22,838 nucleotides of DNA from a virus, in the IMG/VR virus record IMGVR_UViG_3300030116_001031, positions 1 through 22,838 of that record. The stretch is one strand, 5' to 3'. Positions within the stretch are counted from its first letter, which is position 1. The number at the start of each line of letters is the position of its first letter. Made by a program: the position numbers and the translations under genes. The notes under the pieces were generated by a model. The model was not told where the DNA came from. It searched no databases and worked only from the letters and a program-made list of their open reading frames with translations. Positions 8,835 through 15,543 of this stretch are shown here, in pieces.

Positions 8835-9220
8835 TTCTTCCTCACTGATACTGTGTATTCAGAGTCTACATTGAGACCCTTCGGTAAAAGATCAGGATTT
8901 TCTACTAGGAACTGACGAACATTTGTCTGGTTCAAACGTTTTTCAAAGAACTCGGGTACGTTATGTTCTCTTATGAACTCGTACATATGTTCCCAATCGC
9001 TTGTCCAGTACCGTTGTTTGATAGACCTAAAGAACACCCCTTCAGATGTACGCACTGATTCGACATTGTGTTCTTTACAATGATCTAGCAATGCGCTTTT
9101 TATTTTGGCTACCTTTTCACTAAGCACGTTGTCTTCTTCTTTGAACTTAGCGGCAAGTTCGCTACGCTGATCACGTATCTTTATGTACGCTTTTACGAGC
9201 TTCTCTATTGAAACGCTCAT
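8831..9220 (-). CDS. Hypothetical phage protein, helical and charged
   Basis: A 129-residue protein with ATG at 9220 and GGAG 6 nt upstream. Residues 1-50 look like a long charged helix or coiled coil (many Lys/Glu with Ile/Leu spacing). The second half is mixed, with FFRSIKQRYWTSDWEHMYEF and a basic end SVRKK. Codon-level coupling to the next gene (ATGA overlap) shows it is translated with the HTH protein. I do not recognise a family. Helical nuclease-inhibitor or Gp157-like proteins have a similar layout but I cannot claim homology. It sits between the SNF2 helicase and the HTH protein in the replication cluster. Confidence 0.8.
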   Translation of the reverse strand: MSVSIEKLVKAYIKIRDQRSELAAKFKEEDNVLSEKVAKIKSALLDHCKEHNVESVRTSEGVFFRSIKQRYWTSDWEHMYEFIREHNVPEFFEKRLNQTNVRQFLVENPDLLPKGLNVDSEYTVSVRKK

Positions 9221-9269
9221 TTATCTCTCCATTGTTATTTATATTTAGTAGATAGTGTTTAAACTTACT

Positions 9270-10805
9270 TTAGTCAAGTAGTTCTTTGTATAAATCGATA
9301 ATTTTTGTGTGCACGTCTATTCTGTTGTCTAACAGTCTGTATATACGCTGTTCAGCGGCTGAACCGTAAAGCTGAATGACAGTACATTTGTGCTTCTGCC
9401 CAGAGCGATGGACACGTGCATTCGCCTGTGCGTATGTCTCTAGTGACGATGTTGGCCCCCACCACACAACAGTATTCGCTGCTGTCAACGTGACCCCATG
9501 GGCTGCGGCTTGCGGTTGGATTATAAGCACTTGAGGGTTAGGCGTGGTTTGGAAGGAGTCAAATATTTCAGTACGTTTACTCGCAGATACGTCTCCTCGT
9601 ATAATCCCACACGTTATCCCATCCGCCGTTAGCTTGTTGGCTAACAAGTCTATAGTGTGCCGAAACGGAACAAACACTAAAACTTTTTGACTGCTCTCGT
9701 CTATCGCTTCTTTTAAAACTTTGTACCGATTAGATATGTCAAACTCTAGTGTCTCGCTATCGTCAGTATATACTGCACCTGATGATATTTGTAACAGCTT
9801 GTTAAGCACGATAGCTGCGTTGACAGCAGTAATGCTTTCGTCTTCTACCTGCATTACCATCTTCTTACGTAATTCTTCGTAGTATTTTATCTGCTGTTTA
9901 GTCATTTCGACTTTACGCTTAACGTAAACCATATCGGGTAAGTCTAAACATTCTTCTTTGGTAAATCTGATAGCAGGTTGCAATACTTCGTGCACTATTT
10001 GACTAGCGTTTTCTTTTGGCATCCACTTAAACTGTGTAACCTTCCACATTACCATGTCTCTAAAAGAACCAAAGAAACGTGGAACATTTAACGGGTTAAC
10101 TAGCTTTGCTAACCCATACGCATCTAGAGGTGACTGTGCCGCAGGTGTACCTGTCATCATCCATAGCCAAGTATCATCAGAGATGAGTTTTTTGAGGGTC
10201 TTCCATCTTTTAGTCTGTGCATTTTTATAGTGCGTTGCTTCATCTACAATTATACAATCAAACCCACCGTTTAGTATCTCTTCTTTTACAATATCAACAC
10301 CGTCATAGTTTATAATTACAAACTCTGCTCCACTGTTAATTATGTCTGCACGTTTCTTTTTACTACCGTAAGCTATGTTCACAGAACGGTGCATAGCAAA
10401 GGAGAACAAGTCTGCACGCCATGCGCTATCCATGATCGAGAGCGGGCAAACTACCAAAACACGCCTTATTTGTTTTTGAGTCATTAGATAGTCAGCCGCC
10501 CATATCGCTGATGCGGTCTTACCTGTGCCTTGTTCGTTGAAACAAAAAGCACGTTTATTCATCGTCAAAAACTCTGCTGTTTTCTTTTGATGCTTGTAAG
10601 GTTTATATTGCCCCGTCCATTTGTAACGTTTGCTAATAGGTGAGGGTACGTTTATATTTAAACTTTTTAGCTTTAGGGCTTCAAACATACCCCATTTGAC
10701 TACTACTTCATTCATTGACAACTCCTTGCTGTTTGGTATTACCGTTGTGACCCTTTTAGGGTTACGCAAATTCAACAGGACTGCCTTATCCCGAATAATC
10801 TGCAT
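9270..10805 (-). CDS. SNF2-family DNA helicase/translocase
   Basis: A 511-residue superfamily 2 ATPase with two RecA-like lobes. Lobe 1: YKPYKHQKKTAEFL (Q-motif-like, 68-80), Walker A EQGTGKT (91-97), motif II DEAT (188-191), motif III TGTP (218-221). Lobe 2: VLVFVPF (375-381), QPQAAAHGVTLTAANTVVWW (430-449) and motif VI QANARVHRSGQ (460-470), which is typical of SNF2 proteins. The length fits a compact phage SNF2 core without accessory domains. The start is ATG at 10805 preceded by GGAGAACAAC. In phage replication clusters such proteins are thought to remodel DNA-protein complexes or assist recombination and replication; the exact substrate is unknown. An 18-bp palindrome of the family described here lies within it at 9628-9645. 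Confidence 0.93.
   Translation of the reverse strand: MQIIRDKAVLLNLRNPKRVTTVIPNSKELSMNEVVVKWGMFEALKLKSLNINVPSPISKRYKWTGQYKPYKHQKKTAEFLTMNKRAFCFNEQGTGKTASAIWAADYLMTQKQIRRVLVVCPLSIMDSAWRADLFSFAMHRSVNIAYGSKKKRADIINSGAEFVIINYDGVDIVKEEILNGGFDCIIVDEATHYKNAQTKRWKTLKKLISDDTWLWMMTGTPAAQSPLDAYGLAKLVNPLNVPRFFGSFRDMVMWKVTQFKWMPKENASQIVHEVLQPAIRFTKEECLDLPDMVYVKRKVEMTKQQIKYYEELRKKMVMQVEDESITAVNAAIVLNKLLQISSGAVYTDDSETLEFDISNRYKVLKEAIDESSQKVLVFVPFRHTIDLLANKLTADGITCGIIRGDVSASKRTEIFDSFQTTPNPQVLIIQPQAAAHGVTLTAANTVVWWGPTSSLETYAQANARVHRSGQKHKCTVIQLYGSAAEQRIYRLLDNRIDVHTKIIDLYKELLD
9628..9645. repeat. 18-bp palindrome, copy 1 (in SNF2 gene)
   Basis: GTTAG-CTTGTTGG-CTAAC. Outer five pairs are perfect, and the sixth (C/G) also pairs; the inner core differs from consensus. 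It is inside the SNF2 gene and read in a different codon phase from the other coding copies. Confidence 0.6.
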
Positions 10806-10820
10806 GTTGTTCTCCAGTTT

Positions 10821-11111
10821 TTATTTTTTCTTTTTAGGTGGTTTACTCATAGCCCCACCTGCTGCTCTGTTCTTTTTGCGACTTTGTACTTTTACACCGT
10901 CTTTATTTTTTCCACCTTTACTTAGTGGTTTCTTGTGGGCAATGTCCTTGCCTTCTCGTTTATCGGCTTTGCCGTTTTTATTTTTATCTACACCTTTCTT
11001 ATCCATTGCACGTCTAGCTCTTTGACGTTCCATGCGAGCTTCATGCTCGCCTCTAGCTTTTTGCTGCTTGTATTCTTTCTTGTACGGTCTTGGTTTGTTT
11101 TTATAAGGCAT
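10821..11111 (-). CDS. Highly basic protein with HNH-like core and EF-hand-like loop
   Basis: A 96-residue, very Lys/Arg-rich protein. ATG at 11111 is preferred (GGGAG 6 nt upstream, TGATG overlap with the nuclease gene); an upstream ATG at 11135 would lie ahead of that Shine-Dalgarno. Residues 42-53, DKNKNGKADKRE, match an EF-hand calcium-loop pattern (acidic or Asn at 1, 3, 5, 9, 12 and Gly at 6). Residues 56-82 (DIAHKKPLSKGG...NR) resemble the HNH-nuclease signature DH-x-x-PLSKGG...NR, but the usual Cys pairs are missing and the first His is replaced. The end is PPKKKK. It may be a nicking-type HNH enzyme that lost its zinc knuckles, or a DNA/RNA-binding protein. The call is tentative. Confidence 0.75.
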   Translation of the reverse strand: MPYKNKPRPYKKEYKQQKARGEHEARMERQRARRAMDKKGVDKNKNGKADKREGKDIAHKKPLSKGGKNKDGVKVQSRKKNRAAGGAMSKPPKKKK

Positions 11112-11782
11112 CAGTTTCTCCCATTGTGGGCGCACTCAAGCACTGGACAATGACGTTTACACAACCCAGAGGGGCGTGGATTCCATACATCCGACTCAAA
11201 TGCTTTTTCCATTTTACCATAAATTTCTAACCATTTCTCCCAAAGATTTGGTTCTAAGTCAATTTTATATTCGGCTTTGACTAAGCTGTTTGCAACGACA
11301 AACAAGAGACCTGCTTTGACCCTTTTTATCTCAGGGAAATGTTTGAATACGGTAAGAGCCATTAATTCTAACTGTCCTTTGTCAGCGTACCTAGCCGACT
11401 TGCCAGTTTTGTAGTCTATGACATACGCAGTATCTGCCAACACGTCTATGATTACTAGGTCAGCTATCCCGCGAAACCACACACGTTTATCAAAAAATCC
11501 ACATGGTTCTAAATTGGCTGTCAAGCCTAACTTTTGCTCGCATAGTTTTACACCGCGTCTAGACTTTAGATCATCTAGCATACCTTGAATAAACCCAAAC
11601 TTTTCTGGGATTGGCACATCGCTGCCTATATAATCCTCACAAGCTTTATGTAGTTCAGTGCCATAACGCATCGCCTCTGTTTCTTCCACAGGGTATTCTT
11701 TAAGTATCTTTTCATGGTAAAATTGTTTGGGGCATTGTTCAAACGCCTTTGCTTTACTGAATGACCAAGGTGCTATACTCAC
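11111..11782 (-). CDS. PD-(D/E)XK nuclease, RecB/Cas4-like
   Basis: About 223 residues. Residues counted from the GTG at 11782, which overlaps the polymerase stop as GTGA and has GGGGA about 6 nt upstream; a TTG at 11788 is the alternative. Motifs: an N-terminal helix with C17 (SFSKAKAFEQCPKQFY), GTELHKACEDYI with H45, FRGIADLVIID with D108, VIDYKTGK with D123 and K125, and Q137. Three C-terminal cysteines (C208, C212, C217) with C17 would make a four-Cys iron-sulfur site, as in Cas4 and AddB. The family cleaves or resects DNA ends with 5' or 3' exonuclease activity. Next to PolA and SNF2 genes it probably serves recombination or end processing. The Fe-S site is inferred. Confidence 0.9.
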   Translation of the reverse strand: MSIAPWSFSKAKAFEQCPKQFYHEKILKEYPVEETEAMRYGTELHKACEDYIGSDVPIPEKFGFIQGMLDDLKSRRGVKLCEQKLGLTANLEPCGFFDKRVWFRGIADLVIIDVLADTAYVIDYKTGKSARYADKGQLELMALTVFKHFPEIKRVKAGLLFVVANSLVKAEYKIDLEPNLWEKWLEIYGKMEKAFESDVWNPRPSGLCKRHCPVLECAHNGRN

Positions 11783-13593
11783 TCGCAATCCCCATAAGAC
11801 TTAGCTGTTCCGCTTTCACAATCAACAGGTAAGCCTTTCGCCCAACTAGGCGTCCACCGCATACATGTCTCTACAAATGCCTGTGCTTCTTTTACTTTGT
11901 TATCTTCTACACAGCATACAATACTATCGTGTACGGTCAACACAACTCTGTACCTCTTAGCTATCTTTAGCATCTGTTCGCCAATTATACAACGTGCTAT
12001 GGCTTGGCAAACATTCTCTATCACCTTCCCACCATAGATTTTGTTTCGGCCTCGCCGCACCTTGTATGTGTACTCATCACCGTCATAACTTAGATCTTCA
12101 TAAAACAATGGAAGTCCAGACGGTAAGACCAAAGCCTTGTTACTGGCATCAACGCCAATTACGCCTTTGCGCCCAAACGCCACGGCTCTACCGTTAGTCA
12201 ACTGACTAACCATGTACTGTGCATCGCGCCACAGCTTACTAATCTTAAAGTTCGACTGACGGTAAATATTAATTATGCGTCGGGCTTCATCGGGAGACAC
12301 TTCATACCCAAACGTCTTTAGTTGTGTTGCAAACTTCTCTGCACCCATGCCATAACCTGCGCCGAGTATGGTAGTCTTACCAACGAAACGCTGATCTTTT
12401 GTAACGTCCTCTTCTGGACAGCCGTATATACGCCCTGCCATTTTGACGTACACATCTTCGCCGTTAGTGAACTGACTAACAAGATCGTCTTGTTCTGATA
12501 ACCATGCAAGAACTCGCGCTTCAATCTGGGCACTATCAGCCTCGACTATTGTATAGCCTTCGGGTGCAACAATGGCTTTCTTTAATTTCTTCGCATTGAC
12601 CCCACGACTTGGCAAATTTTGTAGGTTGATTTTATCAGCCCCACCCCATCTACCTGTATGCGCCGCGTAGTATCTCACAGGTACAGGGAGCTTACCACGT
12701 TGAGCGATTCCTATAAACCTGTCTGTACGTGTCTCTTCTAGTGTGGACTTGTTGCCTAGCCGTGCCGAAACCAAAGTTTGTACACGATCATCCTCATGCT
12801 CAAGTAATTCCTTAAACCCTTCGTCGGACTTAGCAAACGCATACGTGTCTTTACCTGTTGTCGGACTTACCTTCATCGGTGGCTCGACATCAAACTCACG
12901 TAGCATATCAGCAAACTTCTGGTTTGACATCAGGTCTTTCTTATCGGTGACGTTGGCATCTTCTAGTAGTTTTTCTTTACGCGCCTTTGTGTCCTCAAGG
13001 TGCTGCTGCAACAACCCAAGATCCAACTCAAGTGTGGGTTCGATAAACATACGCAGAGACAAGTCTATCAGCTTTAACTCTTGTCGTGGGAAATTGACTC
13101 CCATACGACTGAATAACTGAAACGTCAGGTCTACATCATTCTTGGCATACTGTCCGTATCTCTTTATCTCTTCGTCGGTGAAATCGGCGCGGTGTTTGCC
13201 CTTGGCATTCTGCACCTCAGTACCTTTGATGCCTACACCGTACCTCTCGGCTACAGCTTTGAGTGATGCGCTTTTCTCTACACCATGCAATGCACGTGAC
13301 ATATACATAGTATCAAACCATATCTTTGGACTAACACCGTATCGCCACTTTAGTATCGCTCCGTCAAACATCGTGTTGTGACAGAGTATACCACACGCAG
13401 AGAAGTCTATGTGTGATAACAGACGTTTGATTTGTGCTGGGGAATCTAACCACACCGTAGAACCACTGTTCTTTTTGATAGCTAAACCAATAACCTCAAA
13501 CTGTTCGTCGCGCACATACTCTTCTGTTGTCAGCTTGGACAGTGAGTAGTGTTGATCGTAATAAGTTTCAAAGTCTAGAGTGTAAACGTCCAT
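11779..13593 (-). CDS. polA: Family A DNA polymerase with 3'-5' exonuclease; Leu762-type
   Basis: A 604-residue replicative polymerase. I use ATG at 13593 (TGATG overlap with the upstream gene's stop) rather than GTG at 13596. Proofreading domain: LDFET (D7, E9), CHNTMFD (N73, D77) and YAKND (Y149, D153), all present. Polymerase domain: motif A EADSAQIEAR (D353), motif B R402, K406, L410, Y414 (matching E. coli R754, K758, F762, Y766), motif C TVHDS (H555, D556, S557). Two features are notable: Leu at the 762 position, and Ser where most family members have Glu after the catalytic Asp. There is no 5'-nuclease domain, as usual for phage PolA. Two 18-bp palindromes lie in the gene and code for VSQFTNG and VSQLTNG. 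Confidence 0.96.
   Translation of the reverse strand: MDVYTLDFETYYDQHYSLSKLTTEEYVRDEQFEVIGLAIKKNSGSTVWLDSPAQIKRLLSHIDFSACGILCHNTMFDGAILKWRYGVSPKIWFDTMYMSRALHGVEKSASLKAVAERYGVGIKGTEVQNAKGKHRADFTDEEIKRYGQYAKNDVDLTFQLFSRMGVNFPRQELKLIDLSLRMFIEPTLELDLGLLQQHLEDTKARKEKLLEDANVTDKKDLMSNQKFADMLREFDVEPPMKVSPTTGKDTYAFAKSDEGFKELLEHEDDRVQTLVSARLGNKSTLEETRTDRFIGIAQRGKLPVPVRYYAAHTGRWGGADKINLQNLPSRGVNAKKLKKAIVAPEGYTIVEADSAQIEARVLAWLSEQDDLVSQFTNGEDVYVKMAGRIYGCPEEDVTKDQRFVGKTTILGAGYGMGAEKFATQLKTFGYEVSPDEARRIINIYRQSNFKISKLWRDAQYMVSQLTNGRAVAFGRKGVIGVDASNKALVLPSGLPLFYEDLSYDGDEYTYKVRRGRNKIYGGKVIENVCQAIARCIIGEQMLKIAKRYRVVLTVHDSIVCCVEDNKVKEAQAFVETCMRWTPSWAKGLPVDCESGTAKSYGDCE
12193..12210. repeat. 18-bp palindrome, copy 2 (in polA)
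   Basis: GTTAG-TCAACTGA-CTAAC with 8-bp perfect arms. It codes for VSQLTN in the polymerase between motifs B and C. Identical to the copy at 21676. Confidence 0.8.
12463..12480. repeat. 18-bp palindrome, copy 3 (in polA)
   Basis: GTTAG-TGAACTGA-CTAAC, with one mismatch at the seventh pair. It codes for VSQFTN after motif A of the polymerase, 270 bp from copy 2. Confidence 0.75.
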
Positions 13594-14039
13594 CACTTAC
13601 TCACGACTTCGCCGCCACAAGCCATGTACCCACAGGCGTCTACCCAGTTGTCTATGTGTGTGGGGTTAGAATGTATGCGAGCAATCTTCAGTAGTGCCAT
13701 CATTGCTGCAACATCTTCGGTCTTTATGAAATCAACTAGCCCAAGATGTGCGTTCCAATACAGAGCGATGCGTCTAAAGTTATCTTCCATATCGCCATGA
13801 TCTGCTGCACGATCCTTCGTGACGTAACCTTTGGCTGTATCCAGTACCTTTGCACGATCCCACGTTTGTTTTATAGGCACTTCTTTGCGCCAGTTTTCTG
13901 ATCCGATACGAGAAATAAGATTTTTTACAAAGTGTATGTCCACGTCACACGCGGCTGCTACCTCGGCGTTTTCGGCTTGCCTGTTGTTTAGAAGATACTC
14001 CCATACCTTCTCTTCCTTCTTCGACATATTCATCCCCAC
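13593..14039 (-). CDS. DUF6378-like phage protein with N-terminal HTH-like region
   Basis: A 148-residue protein. GTG at 14039 is chosen because AAGGAGAACAAC precedes it at the same spacing as in four other minus-strand genes; in-frame ATGs at 14033 and 14027 are alternatives. Residues 5-50 look like a small winged-helix region (KVWEYLLNNRQAENAEVAAA and following). Residues 63-143 match the layout of the phage domain DUF6378: DRAADHGDMEDNF, IALYWNAHL, DVAAMMALLKIARI, DNWVDACGYM. That domain is widespread in phages near replication genes; its biochemical role is not established. The stop overlaps the polymerase start (TGATG), so translation is coupled. Confidence 0.85.
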   Translation of the reverse strand: MGMNMSKKEEKVWEYLLNNRQAENAEVAAACDVDIHFVKNLISRIGSENWRKEVPIKQTWDRAKVLDTAKGYVTKDRAADHGDMEDNFRRIALYWNAHLGLVDFIKTEDVAAMMALLKIARIHSNPTHIDNWVDACGYMACGGEVVSK

Positions 14040-14145
14040 GTTGTTCTCCTTTTTGCCATGGTGGTGGCGATAGACTTACGCTATCTTTGCCAAGCATTAC
14101 TGATCTGCGTCTGTATCCACAGATTTCTTTTAATGTTACTTTCAT
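13945..14145 (-). CDS. Possible small basic protein overlapping the DUF6378-like gene
   Basis: A 66-codon frame whose ATG overlaps the preceding stop as ATGA (14145-14142). It starts MKVTLKEICGYRRRSVMLGK, then Ser/Pro-rich and charged sequence. It is the only frame that fills 14040-14145, but its last 95 nt run inside the DUF6378-like gene in another frame, and that part looks like out-of-frame coding. No Shine-Dalgarno is evident, so it would depend on coupling. It may be a real small protein with a long tail overlap or the remnant of a shortened gene. Confidence 0.42.
   Translation of the reverse strand: MKVTLKEICGYRRRSVMLGKDSVSLSPPPWQKGEQRGDEYVEEGREGMGVSSKQQASRKRRGSSRV
14037..14049 (-). 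promoter_or_regulatory. Shine-Dalgarno leader GGAGAACAAC deciding a GTG start
   Basis: The minus-strand sequence GGAGAACAAC (14049-14040) runs directly into GTG (14039-14037). The same decamer stands before the ATG of four other genes here (at 10815-10806, 18152-18143, 19694-19685 and 22464-22455). This supports GTG rather than a downstream ATG as the start. Confidence 0.75.
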
Positions 14146-14330
14146 ATTCTTACACCGTTCATTCTCATCCTAGAGACAAACGATTTTAACTCTTCTCGCG
14201 CACGATACAAGTCCTGTTCTGTATTACGTGGCCTATCTCTTCGCCCAAGTTCATCTTGTAGCCTGTCAACTTGTTGTTTTAAGAAACGATACTCGTACCT
14301 AAGCGCAGGGCTTAACTGTTCATCACCCAT
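14142..14330 (-). CDS. Small coiled-coil protein, hypothetical
   Basis: A 62-residue protein, almost entirely charged helix (Arg/Glu/Gln/Leu-rich). Residues 10-52 show heptad-like spacing (YRFLKQQVDRLQDELGRR). The ATG at 14330 overlaps the previous stop by 8 nt and AAAGG lies about 9 nt upstream. It belongs to the string of tiny overlapping genes between the XRE regulator and PolA. Function is not recognisable; a dimeric accessory or adaptor protein would fit the fold. Confidence 0.7.
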   Translation of the reverse strand: MGDEQLSPALRYEYRFLKQQVDRLQDELGRRDRPRNTEQDLYRAREELKSFVSRMRMNGVRI

Positions 14331-14571
14331 CTGGTCTGACCTTTGGCTTTACGTCAACTTCTTTTATGCCTGACATGAACGGTGTGCGTCTACAGTACAT
14401 CATGATCTCTTTACCATATGTATATGCAAGCACATCATACAGATCATCCATCACTCCATTACCCATAGCCTCGTAGCATTCTTGCTCGCTCGGGAATATT
14501 ACGCTTGTTGATACGTCCTGATCCTCAACAACGTATTCGATAATTAGTAACGTGTAAAATAATTTAAACAT
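14323..14571 (-). CDS. Hypothetical small protein with hydrophobic N-terminus
   Basis: An 82-residue protein. The ATG at 14571 has a full Shine-Dalgarno AAGGAGG 4 nt upstream, and this also contains the TAA stop of the preceding 50-residue gene. The N-terminus MFKLFYTLLIIEYVVEDQDV is short and hydrophobic without a clear signal-peptide cleavage site. Residues 28-60 include SEQECYEAM and MMYCRRTPF; the two Cys and this layout recall small phage proteins of unknown function. Function is unknown. Confidence 0.75.
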   Translation of the reverse strand: MFKLFYTLLIIEYVVEDQDVSTSVIFPSEQECYEAMGNGVMDDLYDVLAYTYGKEIMMYCRRTPFMSGIKEVDVKPKVRPDG

Positions 14572-14580
14572 CTATCCTCC

Positions 14581-14733
14581 TTAAAATGGTGGTTCTTCTC
14601 CATCGAAAGAGGGCAACCAAGCAACATACTCTTCTCGCTGCACCTCCTCACGTTCTTCACACAGACCCATCTCTCTGAGAAACAGGGCTAGGTCTTCTGG
14701 TATGTCATCCATCAATTTTAATGTTTCTGACAT
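14581..14733 (-). CDS. 50-residue acidic protein, hypothetical
   Basis: A short frame from ATG at 14733 to TAA at 14583-14581. It begins MSETLKLMDDIPEDLALFLR, continues with EMGLCEEREE, and ends SFDGEEPPF; it is strongly acidic. The start overlaps the XRE regulator's stop as TGATG, with GGAGG 9 nt upstream. Its stop is part of the AAGGAGG of the next gene. Perfect fit into an otherwise empty 161-bp gap, plus coupling at both ends, argues that it is real. Small acidic phage proteins often bind and inhibit host enzymes or mimic DNA, but nothing here shows that directly. Confidence 0.75.
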   Translation of the reverse strand: MSETLKLMDDIPEDLALFLREMGLCEEREEVQREEYVAWLPSFDGEEPPF

Positions 14734-15200
14734 CAAGCAATTCCTCCATTGTCTCTCTTGATGCGGCTGTTTACCCCAAGATTGTAAATTAGTTCTTGTT
14801 TGAAATCACATAAACTTTTATGAACCCTTGCAAGACCTACGGCAGTTCCTTCATCTGGGTTACATTTGTTAATCAGATCTTCTAACCGATCCACAACGTA
14901 GTGCATACATACTCTGTCATCTACATCATTTGCGGTTAATTTAGATAAATGATCGGACATGAGACCTGCTTTTTCTGCGGACGTCTGTTTTTGATGCTCC
15001 TCTTCATCTGTTGCGTACAAAAAACTTGTATCGTCCAACGCAACTGCAATTTTTTCTAGAGGAGTAAATCTAGGAAACTTAACCTCATTGCGTTCAAGTC
15101 TGCTTAATAAAGATTGACTTACCCCTGCTTTTTCTGCCAGTTCGCATTGACTATCAAATTTTAGTTTTCTTAACCTTTTTAATTTTTTTCCGTCGATCAT
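14733..15200 (-). CDS. XRE-family transcriptional regulator
   Basis: A 155-residue protein. Residues 4-57 form a Cro/CI-type HTH: LKRLRKLKFDSQCELAEKAG, VSQSLLSRLERNE and IAVALDD. The remaining 95 residues are a mostly helical domain of unknown type (dimerisation or sensing), with no LexA-like peptidase residues evident. It is coupled to the VRR-NUC gene by an ATGA overlap at 15200-15197. An 18-bp palindrome stands just ahead of that two-gene unit, and this is the best candidate in the window for a protein that binds those palindromes as a dimer. That link is inference. Confidence 0.88.
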   Translation of the reverse strand: MIDGKKLKRLRKLKFDSQCELAEKAGVSQSLLSRLERNEVKFPRFTPLEKIAVALDDTSFLYATDEEEHQKQTSAEKAGLMSDHLSKLTANDVDDRVCMHYVVDRLEDLINKCNPDEGTAVGLARVHKSLCDFKQELIYNLGVNSRIKRDNGGIA

Positions 15201-15475
15201 CTAAACAACTCCTCCACTGTGTTAATGTTTTCTTCGTTTATTACTAGAGCGATGCCATCTGCTCTTTTGATCTGATCAAGGTTCACTTGTTGCAATGGTG
15301 TAGGTTTGTTTTTACCTGCCTTGCATTCGATACCGATGAACCGTCCATCATGACATGCTATGATATCAGGCACACCGCTGCGTCCGTACCCACTTGTTAC
15401 TGGATAAAAGAAATACGCTTCATGCTGTTTTAGTATGGCAACGACTTTCTTTTTTACTTTAGCTTCTGGTGTCAC
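15197..15475 (-). CDS. VRR-NUC family nuclease
   Basis: A 92-residue stand-alone VRR-NUC domain of the PD-(D/E)XK superfamily. Signature GYGRSGVPDIIACHDGRFIG (29-48) is followed by IECKAGKNKPTPLQ. The expected catalytic residues D37, E50 and K52 and the Q62 helix are present. The start is GTG at 15475 with AAAGGAG upstream at a good distance. Phage members are short and are suggested to act on branched or flapped DNA, by analogy with FAN1. A perfect palindrome lies 6 nt before the Shine-Dalgarno, so expression is probably controlled there. Confidence 0.93.
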   Translation of the reverse strand: MTPEAKVKKKVVAILKQHEAYFFYPVTSGYGRSGVPDIIACHDGRFIGIECKAGKNKPTPLQQVNLDQIKRADGIALVINEENINTVEELFR

Positions 15476-15491
15476 TGTTTGCTCCTTTGGT

Positions 15492-15509
15492 GTTAGTCAC
15501 GTGACTAAC
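15492..15509. promoter_or_regulatory. 18-bp perfect palindrome upstream of VRR-NUC/XRE genes
   Basis: GTTAG-TCACGTGA-CTAAC is fully self-complementary. It lies in the 68-bp gap upstream of the VRR-NUC start; on the minus strand its end is 6 nt before the Shine-Dalgarno GGAG. It could be an operator for a dimeric repressor, or in RNA a hairpin (7-bp stem, ACGU loop) next to the ribosome site. Confidence 0.8.
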
Positions 15510-15543
15510 GTTGGTAACTGGCATAATTTGAGGGCGGTGAAAA

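Noticed and set aside
10090-10118. GGGTTA...TAACCC inverted repeat in the SNF2 gene
   Set aside because: Its spacing differs from the 18-bp family and the half-sites do not match GTTAG-N8-CTAAC; a single 6-bp match is expected by chance.
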